Origin: Maylandia zebra
Lineage: Eukaryota; Chordata; Actinopteri; Cichliformes; Cichlidae
Direction: 5' to 3'
Length of the DNA: 64,000 bases
NCBI RefSeq assembly: GCF_041146795.1
Contig: NC_135187.1
Location: forward strand, 21,397,056-21,461,055
Shown here piece after piece: positions 32,689 to 46,900 of this stretch; positions within the stretch are counted from its first letter, which is position 1, and each line of letters starts with the position of its first letter. Position numbers and translations under genes: made by a program. The notes below the pieces were generated by a model. The model was given only the letters and a program-made list of their open reading frames with translations. It did not search any database and had not been told where the DNA came from.

Positions 32689-34876
32689 GTATGCAGGACT
32701 GCTAACACCAGGAAGTTTTGAGACAACAACGAAAACACAGCATGTTTTTAGCGAAGAGACAGTTGCAACAGCAGTGTTATTCTCCCTAACATGACCCTAA
32801 AATGAGCGCGGGGGGCAGTAAAGTAAAAGTAGGTGAGAGGTCAGTGCTAGCTTGCTCCTCCGCTAAGCTGCGTTGACGTCTCCTGTCTGCTCTTCATGCC
32901 CACACAAAGGAATCAGGCGCCAGTGTTTAGGTCCAGCTTTTTAGTGCTTGTTACCGCTACATTTGAAAAGTAGTGTTATTTTATGTGTCCGCAAATAATG
33001 CATGTTTTGAAGGACAGAAGAAGAACAAGACAGAACGCCAGGTTGGCTAAGGCTACTCTGTTTACAGTGACGAACACAGCCGCCGGGGTTGTGTCAAAAG
33101 GTGATTTCCGGTGTTTCCATGTGTTTTTTTTAATGTCTAATATCTTTGCTCATGTTGGTAAATAGGTTGTAGTTAACAGGAACTACTAATAGGTTATATG
33201 TGTTATAAAGAAATAACTGTTTTTGCAATAAGCCACGTTCTTTTGCAAGAGACCGCGTTAATGTACCTACTTAGTGTTCTAGTGCAAGCAATACAGTCCT
33301 TTTTGGCCACTTGAAATATCTTTATAGAAATGTTATGTTGTACTTTTTGCAATTTCTGCTGCCCTCTTGGTCGATCTCTCTTGAAAAAAACATTTTTAAT
33401 CTCAGTGAGTGCTTTTACCTGGATAAGCAAAGGATATATGAAAGTCTCTTTGCTAAAAAAATGATTGCAGCTTCTACCTTGTGACCAGAAGTTGTTCATT
33501 GTTGCACAAATTGACTTGATATCATTCACAAACGACATGTTTGACAAATTATAGGCCAACAACTCATTTTCCATAGTTTAAATACTTGCAGAAGACTTTT
33601 GGCATATACAGTAAATTACTTTTTGGCACAACACCAGCTTGTATGGATTCATGACCTACCGTGCACTCCCACATCCTGCTAATTAATGTCAGCCATGCTC
33701 TCGCCAACATGCACAGCATGTTTATATGTGTCCGTTCAGATTTGTTATATTCAAGGAGCTGTTTAAGGAAACGGAAGGTTTTCCCATATGGAAAAGATAT
33801 ATATAAATCTTATAAAGTTTGTATCTGTCTTGTGTGAAACTTGTATGAAAAGCATATAAGAGTGAAAACAGATATAAGATCCCTTGAAAAATTATATAAT
33901 GAAACTTGTATGTTTTGGATACTTACTAAAACAATGTATGAAAGTAATGCGAAAGTGGCCACTTTCATGAGTAAATCATGTAAGCCTTATATGATTTACT
34001 CATGAAAGTGGCCACTTTCATGAGTAATCACATATAAGTTTTTACTATTTCTTTTCCGTATGGGTTGATGTGCATGTTTATTTGTTAAATGAATAATCAG
34101 AAGCTGTGGTGTGGCGTGCTCGTGTGCACATTGATAAATATAAAACAATAAAGTAGTAAGAGCACATTTAAAAGTTATTTATATAGGATATTAGAGGTGA
34201 AGTCTATGTTTTTCACCATTAGCCCTCTTTGAAGGACAGTTATGACTGTGCTCTGACTTAAGTCACATTTGGGGTCACAATGAAACCATTGTTTGAGGGG
34301 ACAAGTCCCCAAATGCCTGATATCAGTTGGTTTGTTGGTGGTTTATTTTTGTGTCTAGATAAATACTGATGGTGATTGGAGTAATGAGTGGGTCATGGCC
34401 TTCACATTAAACAGGTAATCAGGCCAATGTACTTTAGCCTAAACAGACCACATTTTTGTTTGTATCAAATAAATAGTTGGCTGGGAATCAAATAGTGCGT
34501 ATCACTTATCTAGGAGCCAGAGCTGGTGTTCTTCCTCTGGCTATAGAGGCTGGCTGTCAGAATTAATCATTTAAGATTGTCATTTATGCTTATTTAATCA
34601 TTTGTATGCTGATAAAGTATCCTATCCTTATTAGGTCTGATAAGAGTCTGTGTGCACTTGTGTACCATGAGATGAGCGGAAGCAGTCTCGACGTTATAGT
34701 TCCATTATAGCTTTTGAAACCACACTGTTCCATTTTCTTAAAAGTTCGAGAGTTCACACCTTTAAATATGTCTTTGAGACATGACCTGTTGCAGGTCATG
34801 TCTTATAGTTTAGCAAGACGCTTACTTCTGCATACAGTTTAAGTTCATTGAAATTCGTATGTCTATGTATGGCTGG

Positions 34877-34929
<53 letters not shown>

Positions 34930-37900
34930 ACAGACAGTGATGTTGCTTAAGAATACTTAAGAAAGTATTTGTAATTGCATATTCAAGAATGATTGCTTGC
35001 TGACAATAAAAAGTGATGTAGCCAATAGAGGTGGGAATCACCATACATCCCACGATACGATATTATCACAATACTTAACGCACGATGCGATATTATTGCA
35101 ATTTTTTAAAATATTTTGCGATATTCAGATTCTGTACATAAAGGTAAACTTTATCAATATTCATTTTATCTAATATCAAAGTCTCACACTCAGTCTTTCT
35201 CTCATTTCAGTCAGTTTTATTGTTGACAAACTGAACGGTTTGTATTACAGTTTAGTCCCAATTTAACTGAATGCAACCATCTGGTACAATTATAGCTATT
35301 CTGAACTATGCAATATGAAAACTATGCAGCCCCTTCAGCAACTGAAGAATTTGAAAGTAAATTAAAACAAAATATAATTTTACATTAAATAAAAAAGTTT
35401 TAAACTTAATTAAAATAAAACATGTCTTAAATTAAAAGAAGTAAACCGTCATGTTTATTGCTGCCAAAAAACAAGTTAAACACATTTGGACAGTGAAGGA
35501 ATGTCAGGATTCTTGCTCAGAAAAAGGATCAACATGCTCTGAGCACAAAAACCTTTTTTGTAACAAAATATTGATTTCTGCTGTCCCTGTATCGATACAT
35601 TATTAGCAAACAAAATATCACGATACTACATAGTATCGATTTTTTCCCCCACCCCTAGTAGCCAAAGGAATCAGTTGAAGTTGGTTGAGTTCAGGTGAAG
35701 GAATCTTTTCCTCAACTTTGACTGACTAACCTCGCGAGCCACAAAGACAAAGAGCTCTGTCTTGCCTTGTTTTGTTGTGCAGTTAGTTGGTCTCGTGTTC
35801 CAGCGGGGTTTGTGCCTAGATAAACCCAACACTGGCATTTTCAGAATTATTATTGAGGTTGTTGAAAACTAACAGTCACAGCTGTGTGATGGGGGAGAAT
35901 CTGTTTGTGAGTCCAGTTTTATATTTTCAGTGACAAGCCCCTGAAATATTCTCTTGTACAGAAGACCTGAACTTTGGATTGTTGATTTGATTTAGTTTGT
36001 TTCTATTTGCTAAGTTTGTCTAAAAGGCCAGGCAGAGAAGGTGAGATGGACTGTTTTGCTCTTTGCTTAAGCAAGGGTAGGTTGTAAAGACACATTAAGT
36101 GAGGGTTTTACATTTTAACTGAGATAATTTAAAGGGCCTCGGGTGTCTTGGATTCATTTTGATGCCAATACAATTATGTATTGGCCTTCCTTATCAGAGA
36201 TTTCTGGGTTTTTTGTCCCTTTGTTACAGTTTGTGCTTCCTGGCATTCAAAGCTTTGGGTTTTTAAGGGCCTAAATATTAGTAGCTCCAAATGATGGTAT
36301 TAAAAAAAATGATAGGAACCATTAGTAATTAGTCTGACTCATTTAGAATTTCTATTACTATAGTGACATTGGCAACAAAGTCTGAAAAAATAACAATAAG
36401 AGCTTAATTTAAGGCAAAGCTGTTGTAGTAAATAGAAGGAAGTTTATTGTCTGACTAAACCTTTTAAGGATGCCAGAAGGTCAAAAATAAAATAGTACTG
36501 GGAAAACTGGGAAGGGTTTATAAAAATTAAAAGGAAATACAGGACAATAAGTTGGAAGTGCTGGAAAGGGAACTCAAGGGGGAGCAGTTTATTAAAAGAG
36601 CCGTACTGTCTTTGTTTAGAGGTGTCAAACGGGGTTTTAGGAAATCCTTTTGTTACTGCTGAAGGTTAGACGCTCACAACGCCAATGTTTCCACAACTAA
36701 TTTAATACGAGTGGGTTCGTTTACATCTTAGAATCTTGCCGGGAAATTAGTTTTCAGAATTAGAATGACTACATCTTCAGTGCCTGGAAGTTCAAGTGCT
36801 TTAACAGATAAAATTAGCAAAAAATTATAGGAAGAGACTACTCACATTGACCTGTCAGACGGGAATTTCTGACAGGTCAACAAATACAAATATTTCTGAG
36901 ATATTACACAACAACAATGAAGGTGATTGGCCTGTAATGTCTTTTATTGTTTTATGTAAGAAGTAAGGCTTTTTTATTTTCTATTTTTGTCTTGTAAAAT
37001 TGGTCAATTTTTACATTTATTTCCTATCTACGTGGTACTTTATATTGTAAGGTAATATTAATACAATATTAAACAGAAACACAAACAATCAGACAGCCTA
37101 CTATAAGCAAGATCATGGCAAAAGTGTGGAGGAAAAACACCCTTTTAACAGGAAGAAACCCTGGCAGGCTCAGGGAGGGGCAGTGTCTGTTGAGACCTAC
37201 TGGGAGAGAGATGGGACAAAAGGCACACTAATATAGGGCCTGTTTATTCAAGACCTTGTATGTAAGGAGAAAGATTTTAAATTGAATTCTGGATTTAACA
37301 GGGAGCCAATGAGAATGTCAGTATGGGAGAAATATGGTCTCTGTGATCTAATAAAAGAAGGCAAGTCCTTCATATTTGTTTAACATGTGCTCTGACAGAC
37401 ATATCCTGGTGAAAAAATGACTAATTTCTTAAAGTTCTACTGGAGGCCAAGGTGATGTCATCGAGAGTTAGTATCAGGTTAGTCACCATGTTTAGGATGT
37501 CTTTAGGACCCATTATAAAAACCCTTTTTTGTCTGAATTTGGAATTTGGATTTGATTTGTGTCATCTGGCTTCATATAGAGTCAAATATAGAGTGTCATC
37601 TGCATAGCAATGAACATATATTCAATGTCTTCTAATAATAATAATAAGCATTTGAAAAAAATGAAGGATAGAAATGGCATTATAATTAGCTGATACAGCT
37701 GGTTGAAGAAAAATGTTTACTTACAGTTACCTTAAAAGCCCGTGATACGTAGTCTGTTATTAATATATTTGATGTTTTGCATAGAGGATAATTTTACATT
37801 TTGCACTCTGAATATTAATTAAGCAGCAGAAAGATAGACAGATTGCTCATAGGCTTCAAGGTTTGTCACACTTAATCAAAGTAATTTGCCGGATGTATTG

Positions 37901-40900
37901 ATAAGTTTTGAATTCATTATGATCAACAATAACAGTATTATGAAAATACAATGATTTTTTTGATATGGGCTGCATTGTATGTAGGGCTGCCACGATTAGT
38001 CGACTAGTCACGATTAGTCGACTATTAAAATCGTCGACGACTGTTTTAGTAGTTGACGCGTCGTTTGAAGCTTTGTAAGATCCCAAAAGACACAGGGATA
38101 AGTAGTAGTATTTAAGAGTGTAATAACGGACTGAAACAGAAGATGGCAGCACTGCATGTACAAGGATGCCAGCTGCCGTTAAACCCCGAAGAAGAAGAAG
38201 CTGTGTCCCAGAATTCATAGCGCGGCCCAGCGCAGTTGTCAACAATGGCGGCAGATAGTTGTTTTAATATTACTCTTATTATTCTTTCTGGGTCACAAAA
38301 TAAAGTTTAGCATATTTTCAGGCGAGAATGTAGCTGTGTAAACCTCAAATATCTGCTCAGTTTATCAAGCCACATATTTTCAAAAGAGCTCTGACGTTTT
38401 CGGAGACGTCTGTTACCCACTAGCTCGATAGCTAGCCGGGGGCAAGGCTCACTAGAGCCCGTGAGAAGACCGGACTCCCGGCAAATGTTTTCAACCCACC
38501 GCCATCTTTCGCTACTCAGGTTAAACATGATATATAAGTCACTTAGATAACTTAAAAATGTTATTGTTTGGCTTTTTTTTAGTATTTTATTTGTACCTGA
38601 GTAAATCGGTTTGGCTGAGATTAAAGTTATATTTTTTACACAGCTGAATAAACGTCAAGCAGACAGCTGATTATCAGAAGTGTGAGATGCTCGAGAATAT
38701 ACTCCGGTGTCCCGTTATATTTTAGATAGCAAGGAGCAGACGGCTGAGTTTATTAAACTTCACCGAAACAATCTGCAGATGTCATTAAAATTTAATAAAC
38801 TATCATCTTGTCTTTATTTTTAGTTAGCACATACCTTAAACACTTCAAGCTGTAAGCTAATGATGGTTATATAAGAGCAGATGCATGCTGGTGCAATAAT
38901 CTATACGTTTTATGTCCAATGGATGCATGATCTGATTAGTCGACTAATCGCAAAAATAATTGGTGACTAGTCGACTATCAAAAAAATCGTTTGTGGCAGC
39001 CCCAATTGTATGACATTCAATTATGATGTATGTCAAGGCGCAAGAAGAAAAAATACCCCTTCAGAAGGTCAAAAGCAAGAATGAGTCATCTGTTATTATT
39101 ATTTTTGTTCCCATTTAATAATGAGTCAGGGATTTTCATGCACCTTCACCTCGTTTTTTTTTAAAACTTCCATTGACTTTAGACTCTTTCAAGACTTTTT
39201 CTCCAAATTGGACATTTAGTAAGACTTTTTGTTGCAATGTTTGTGACCTGACCTAACTACATGTCAGGTCAGTGATGTGAAATTCTTCTGTTATGTTGCA
39301 AAGGGACTACACAATAACCTTCGTAAGAATTGGGTTGCTCCCAGATGACATTTATGTTTCCCTTTCCAGCGACAAATGGACACTCCCTTTCCCTCCGCAG
39401 GTTCTGAACGTTAAAAAGAACTAGTGCTTCCTTTTTTTAAATGTTGGTTCTTGTGTTGAAAAGTTCTGTAAGTGAGCCTTTTTTAAAAGAGTACAGCCCA
39501 GGTATGCGCACTGTATCAGTGTCAAAGGTATCGTCTGTTTTCTGTTCTGTACGGTGAAATGATGATGGTCGTGTTTTCTTTATTTCTCACCCAGAATGTT
39601 GCTTTTGGCTTGTTCAGTAGTTGGCAGGTTTGGGTTTGGGTGTTTTGGCAGCTGAGAATGACCGTGTGCGTGACTTTTTCCAATCCTGAAAAAAACAACA
39701 ACTTCTGAACGCTTTAATACTGAACATTTAATCAAAGAAACACAAAGAAATAATCCAATAGTTTTGACTTCTCAGAGCTCAGTTTTATTGGCCGAGACTT
39801 GAATCTAATTATTCCCATTTCTACCTAATATGTCTTTTTTTTTAATCATTACTTTTTATTGGCTTTTTCCACCATACAGTACATAGCAGAGAAACAGTGA
39901 AGGAGCAAATAGTCATGGCTCTGTTGAAAACATGGCCCATTAAAGAAAGCTTATTAACAAATAGCAAGTGAAGATGCCTCAGTGGATTTTTAGAAACATT
40001 AAAAAATGGACGGGTACAGTTACACCACATAAGTTTTTATTTTCTGTGTTTACGTGTTAATTGATTCGCTTGCCTGGCAGCACTTGATGCTGAGGTTATT
40101 TTGCAGAAGATGTTGATGTTCTGTTAGACCTGCTGTGTGAGGGAGAATTGTTTTAGAAACTGACAAACATGGTACCAGATGAACTGTAACCCACACTATG
40201 GATGTAGCTATTCTCTGGGAAGTATTTGAGTTCATTGGTGCTTCACCATCTGGGGACCACTTCCAGGTGCTTGAAATGAATCATGGCACCAGAGTTCAAT
40301 GATTTCACAGTCTGCTTGAAAAACTAGGGTGCAACCTGGTCTATACTCACTACAGACACTTTGATGACTCAGAAAACACTGTTAGAGGACACTGCAGCTT
40401 TCATTTGGATTCAGGAGACAAAAGCAAAAGCTGCTCTCAGTGTTGATGGATATTATGTAAATTTGAGTTTCAAGATGACCACAAAACATTTGTTCTTCGC
40501 ATATAAATCATTATTTAGTTAAGTTTAGTTTAAAAAAATAGCATGAAGCTAGGCTCACTTTTGTGTGTGTGTATGTATGTATATATATGATATGTTAGCA
40601 TGTACCTCAACAAGTCATCATTTTACCTCTTAGATTATGAAAGTTGTCCCTTGACCACAGATGCAAGCTTTACAGCTTTTTCGTTCCACTCTAGAATCAT
40701 AAAACATGCCACAGTCATCCTTCATTTTGAGGCAGCTGTATCCCGGGCTTTGTGGCTGAGTACATGGAGTGGCTGCTAACCCAAAAAGAATGCCATTGGT
40801 ATGGGTTTCAGCACTGAGATTTAGTTTTGCATGCTGATCTAAATATTACTTTGGAGGTTTTTCCTGCAGTGCCAAGAACAAAATGATGGGGGAGAACACT

Positions 40901-43900
40901 GAGTCATTAAAATATTGGCATTCAGTGCATACTAAAGATCTGCACAATATTAGCTTCCAGCTGCATCAGTACAAAAGTGCTCAGCATAAGCCCTCAAAAC
41001 GCAAGCGTGCACTGATAGCATATACATGTTGAGAATAGCATGCCTTTCATGCTGTCGCCATATTCATCATGATTGTGGGCCAACCATATAATACTTTTTC
41101 TATTCATTGATATGTGATACCTTCTGTTTCTGTCTGCTTGAAGTAGGTTACGTAGATTTTAGAATATATGTGCACTACACAGCAGGAAGCCGACTATATA
41201 TAAAAATCATTTTAAGTGCTTTCCCACTCTCATGTCCTTTAGGTCTTATGACACAGGAGACAAAAGAGCAGGGCTGTCAGCTGTTGTTAGAATCACATGA
41301 TGGTTACAACAACAAGGAAGAAATGAATGCAAAACAAAACAAATGCTTAAAATTCAAAGAAACAGATATAAAGATTTCATGTGCACCGTAAAGTAGAAGT
41401 ACAGATACAACATCATACCTCTCTTCTGTGGTGTTTGTGCCATAGCTCATCGACCAGGAGATCAACCCTTACGTCGATCAATGGGAAGCAGAAGGGAAGT
41501 TTCCAGCCCACAAGCTCTTCAAGATCTTAGGAAATGCAGGATTTCTAGGAGTCAACAAACCAGTTGGTAAGACACCTAATATTATCTTTCGGGTAATGCA
41601 GTAAACCCTTCTAATATCAGTTTCTAGGATAGTGTCCAGTCCTCACTCGTGTTTTTTGTGAGGTTTGGCATGGAATGGCACATGAGTGAAATGAAACCAT
41701 CTGCATTGTTGTTAGATCTCTTAGAGACTTGCAGTGTATTCTGGGATGGGTTCCAACACCTGTGATTTTGATAAACGACGAGTTTAATTATCTGGTGGGG
41801 TTCATGCATTGTTAGGAGGAGAGGGATAAGGAAAGGCTTTGTTTCATCAAAAGCCTCAGAAGCCTTTATTTTGGAGAAAGCTTGTTTTCTACGGCGAGAT
41901 CTAAGCTATAATAGCCGTCGCACGAAGGTGCCAAATTTAGTGCAGCATTTTGCTTTTTTGTTGTGTCTTACACACGAGGGTATTTTTAGGAAATGAATAA
42001 TAATAAAAAGATGAAAGAATGACTTTCTCTAAGCACGCAAAGTGCTAAAAAAAACAAACTGGCGTGGTTTTTACTTGCTTCCTATTTTCTTTATATTGAC
42101 CTTAAAAGTATAAAGGCAATCGGTGCTCGGCTTATGTTTGCAATATGTGTATTTATTACACAAGAATGACTTTGGCAGTATTAGAGGGCATGTCGCGACG
42201 CAGACTTTTGTCCATTTATATTTCTTGCTCTTTCCCGTTGGTAATCCATGCAGACGTGAAGACTGATTAATCATCCAGGCCTCAGTCTACATGATAAATG
42301 CTGCTTGGTCAAGCTGTTTATCTTGCCATTGCAAAAACCCCATGATGAATTTGTAACATAGCTAACATTATCCCACAGCGCACTCCAAACCGAGGAATCC
42401 TCCGCCGTCTGCCCATTTTGACCATTTCTGCTTCAGCAAACATGCAGCACATCTCTTTCACAGCTGAATTCATGGTCCGTTTGCTTTTCTCTGCTTCTGA
42501 CAGCCATTCATTATGAGTCGGGCTTACAAACGTTCCCACTGTGATGATGGGTGCTGGTGTCACAGCAGCATCCCACTACAGCTGTCTGAAACTGACTATC
42601 CTTTTTTCCAGATGTATATCCAGCTGGGTCGTCGCTGAGATGGTGGGAGGCAGTGAGAAATTTACAGTACAGGACCACGAAATGTGTGCGGTTCTATGTG
42701 TAATCCATTATGAATATGAAGCGAGACTTATGGGAAGTGTTTGATAATCAAAAGCAGATGTTTTATGTCTAGTGTATTGCATTACTCCCACAGTATAAGG
42801 TCAGTTTCTCTAAATTAATTAGCCACGTCTGGTCTTTTTTGGCATATTCGAGATCTCGTTCGTTTTCTGACATTTGACGGCGAATAGAAGAAAAGCATGT
42901 GAGCAACATTGTTGGACAGTGAGACGTTTGCACCACAAGCCTGTAGGTCAGAGAGAAGGGAGGGTGAGGGAATTAAAATGTGCTGACTACACAAGCATTA
43001 AGCATTAGTTGACAAGATTAGAGCGGAGAATCCTCGCAGTGAGAAGACACACTGTATGATCAGGTTGTAGATTAACTGCAATCACGTATGGTGCAAGAAA
43101 CATGCTTAAGAGATGCCATTTGAAACTACAGCGTCAGCAACAGTCATTAAATGACAGTTGTTAAGGGCATCAAACTGGCATGGTCGAAAATGTATTCTTG
43201 CTGTGCAGCATATAGTTGGAGTGGTGCTAACATCAATATTGCTTTCTCCTGCAATAAAGAGAAAAGGATACTCCTGCCCAGTTTGTCTTACCACAGTGAC
43301 TGCTTCATGACTCCTCGAGGTGCTGCAGAGAGTTAATTAAATTCAGAAATGATTAAAACTGAAAAAGCATGCTTAACTACGCACACTGTCACCACAACGC
43401 AGTGATTTTCTGCTTTTGTGTCATGTAAGGGGTATTAGCTCCTCATTTGCACAGACATCATGACGTATCATATAATTGTTTTCAGTCTGTGGAGTGTGCA
43501 TCTCTTTAAAATCCCCCAGGAAACATGGCTGACATCTGTTTTCTGCACAAACAATGCATTTTACACCTTTACTCATTCATCTTGCTGAATATCTTTTAAT
43601 AATAACGGAAAAAAGATCAACGATTCCACTCTGTGAAAATGCATGCTGTCAGAAAAACTACAATAAGCTGTTTATGTGTACCGCACTGCCGACTAATGAA
43701 GCAGACTCTCACACAGTTCTGTATTGTGTTAATTGATTCTGACGCTTGGATTACAGGAATGGGAAAAAGGGATTTAGGAGTCTGTTTAATTTAGATGTTA
43801 TTCATCAAGTGAAAGAGAGACGTGTTTGCCCTTGATGAGAAAAGCGCTTAAGCTAAATACAGTGCAATACAACTCTTCAGAAGTACATAGCAAAGAGTCA

Positions 43901-46900
43901 GTCATTGCAAAAACATATATTTGTAGTAAAAATGTGAAAGTGTGTTGCGATCGGGCAGCTTGTTCCTCAATGCACGGGAACAAAACTCTGCACAGCAAAC
44001 AACTGAAAGGTATCTTATGCGTAGTAAATATAAAGCAGTCACTAAAAGATTTGCATGAACTGTTGAAATGTTGTGACACCATTTTCGTTAGTTTTCCGCA
44101 GTTGGTGTTGACATTACAAACTGTAGGTTTTAAAGGGCTGTGCAGGAAAATGTCAAATCACTCTAACAGGAAGCCTAAAATAGGAATTAAAGAATATTAT
44201 TTAAATGCAGTAGTGACAGTGGTAGCTTAACATTTAAGAAGCATTACACACTGTTGACTAAATAGATCTAAGGCAGGGCTTGAATCTCATATTCTCAGTT
44301 TTTTTAAAAATAGGAATCAATAAAAGCCATAAAGAAAATCCCCCCGTGTGCAGTCAGAAGACTTACTTTCTGCTCTTTCTCCCTGCACAAGGAAAGACAT
44401 TTTAACCTTTCAAAACACGAGAACAAAAGTTTTCCCAAGGCAGCCACGTTGAGGAAGAAGAAGAGGATGACCCTTGGCTCACTGACTATTTTCCTTTTCC
44501 CTGACAGAGAGGTATCTGCTGACCGTACAGTGGAAATGGCCTTGTGTCCTGCCTGACAGATAGAACCTGGCAGCCCGCGCGTTTTCCCCTTCCACTGAGT
44601 GTTTTTCGTGCAGGATTTGAAAGGAGTAACCTTTCGGTGAGACTCGTATGTCCAGGGTGTTACTTTTCTCTCACTTTTTCTCTTCGCCTATACTTTGATG
44701 AATACCTTACAGAAGGTTTTTCTGTCCAGAAACATTAGCATAGTGGTTTTAATATGACGTGACACTGTAATGAGGACGATAATGATGCACGCGTTCGCGA
44801 CTCGACAAAGCAGCACAGTGGCACCTGTGTCCATTGTAATAGTTATTACAGGACAGTATTGCAGAAGGGCTTATGATGGTGATTCATCTTTCCTATCCAG
44901 GGACAAGTGACCTGTTTTATTATCGGGTTCCTCATATCAATATTAAGTTCAGAGAAATAAAAGAAATAACAGTGTGTTACACCCATCATCGCTGCAGTGT
45001 CTCTGTGCTGCACCTTCAATCCCCAGATTCTTCATCCTTGTGTTTCTCCTTCACGTGGCGCTCCACCCTATGGGAGCCTATAGCGAGGAACATCTGCTTC
45101 CCTGAGCAGACATATGTGTATGGGTTTGACATTTGTGACAGGATTTTGCTTTGTTTTTCTTCTGCTTGCTTGTTCAACCAGACAGCCTGCTGTTTTGTTT
45201 AAAGTGGGATAAACCTCGGTGCTTCCCTTCGTTCACATTAACCGCTGCAGGGTTTCCAGGGCTCAGGGACTTATCTCTGCACAGCTGCACCTGTTTCCTC
45301 TTATTTTTGGCTCCCCCACTCCCTTGTTTGCTTGTCCCTATATATTTTCCCTTTTCTCTGTCCCAATTTATTTGACTCTTTCTGTTATTCGCTGTCCGTC
45401 TTCGACGTTCTGACAGACTGCGCTTTCCATTATTCCCCAACTAGTCTGGCAGGTGATATGAAACCACTTTTCTTGAGTTGCCAGCCTCTGTGTGGTAAAT
45501 TCACTCATAATTATTCATTGTCAGTCAGTGCTGGTATCCATCATTCAGCGGCTGCTGTGCTGTATTTAGTAATGAGAAAACAGCATCGAACATTCACGAA
45601 TGCTTAGTCTTCTTACATTTGACTGTCTGGTCATTATCATCAGGACATTTGTCCTAAACGAATAACTGTCAGGTTAAATCTGCTTGACCAGCATGATAAT
45701 TGAGGGATTTTTTTAATTATTTATATATATTTTTGTACTGCAGAATGACAGTTTATCTTCATTGTGTTTTTTCTTTTGACAGGATTTGTTTGCCAAACCA
45801 AGCTGAGAGAAAATTCATTATAAATGCGGGTACATCAGCTTCCTGCTTCCATGAGTAACAGATAGAAATTGGTCCTTTCGCATTAAATATGTAATATAAC
45901 ACCAGGTGCTTCATTTTAATTGAGGATAAAAGGCAAAATAAAGATAAGGGATGGGTCTTGGTGAGGACAACTGACATAAATGTGTGTTTTAAACACGTTT
46001 ATTATACAGCATTCAGCTCGATTACAGACCTTTGCTCTTTGGAAGTATCCCCACTGCCACAATGGAAGAAAATAGACATCAGTTTTTGGTTTCTTTACTT
46101 CTTTTTTGCAAATGGGTTGTTGAAGAGATCAAGATCTGATTAGAGATGGTAGTAGAACACATGAGCTACTGATCCCCCAGCAGTGCTTTTTACACATAAT
46201 TACAGATAACACCGTTAATCATAACACCCTTTAATTAATCTGAGTGCATGCTCCAGTGCCAACAGATCACAATGTTATGTATGTATACCGGCGTATATTG
46301 CGCGTGCATGTGTGAGCGTGGTGATTTTAGAGATAGAGGATAGATGGAAGTGACACAGGAAAGGATTTGTAAGCCATTCTTTCTGCCTCTTTGTGCTTCG
46401 CAGTAAGGATCCACATTTGTTTTTCTTAAGTTTAAATGACTAAAATAGTGATACTCATGAATACACACAATGCGCTGAAGCGTTAAATGTGTTTTGTCTT
46501 GTGCAGAGTATGGAGGCTTGGGCCTCGACTTCAGCTTCAGTGCAGCAGTGGCAGAGGAGCTGGGCAACATCCGCTGTGGAGGAATCCCCATGGCCATCGG
46601 GGTACAAACTGACATGACGACTCCGGCACTGGCCAGGTACAAGCCTGCAAACCTAGCGTCACATTCTCTGAATCCATTCTTACAACGAACGTTGGTGCTT
46701 TGCTTGCTTTTGTAACTAATTCCCTGCAGTGGGGAGGATGGTCACACGGGAACAGAGAAAATAAAACTCCTGTCAAAACTGTGGATAATATCGTAGTAAC
46801 TTTTTGTCAATAATCTTTAGATCAAAGATAGAAAACACTTAGATTTATGGAAAAGTACATGAACTGTGTGAACGGCATTATTTTTTTTGATTTCTTTTAG

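Larger units (their letters stand above)
32689..41445. other. Intron 1 of the acyl-CoA dehydrogenase (8.76 kb)
   Basis: No coding sequence was recognised. It contains a palindromic MITE (33783), an AC microsatellite (34879), two hAT-like elements with target duplications (35026, 37982), an L2-like segment (37030), and perfect hairpins at 34777-34803 and 36847-36880. Outside these the sequence is AT-rich without visible structure. Confidence 0.8.

Noticed and set aside
38307-38528. Minus frame [14 protein letters not shown]... inside the hAT-like element
   Set aside because: It lies wholly within a non-autonomous transposon and has no partner exons.
43826-44230. 134-codon plus-strand frame in dehydrogenase intron 2
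   Set aside because: No domain, signal or repeat resemblance. It overlaps an opposite-strand frame and lies in an intron without splice support.
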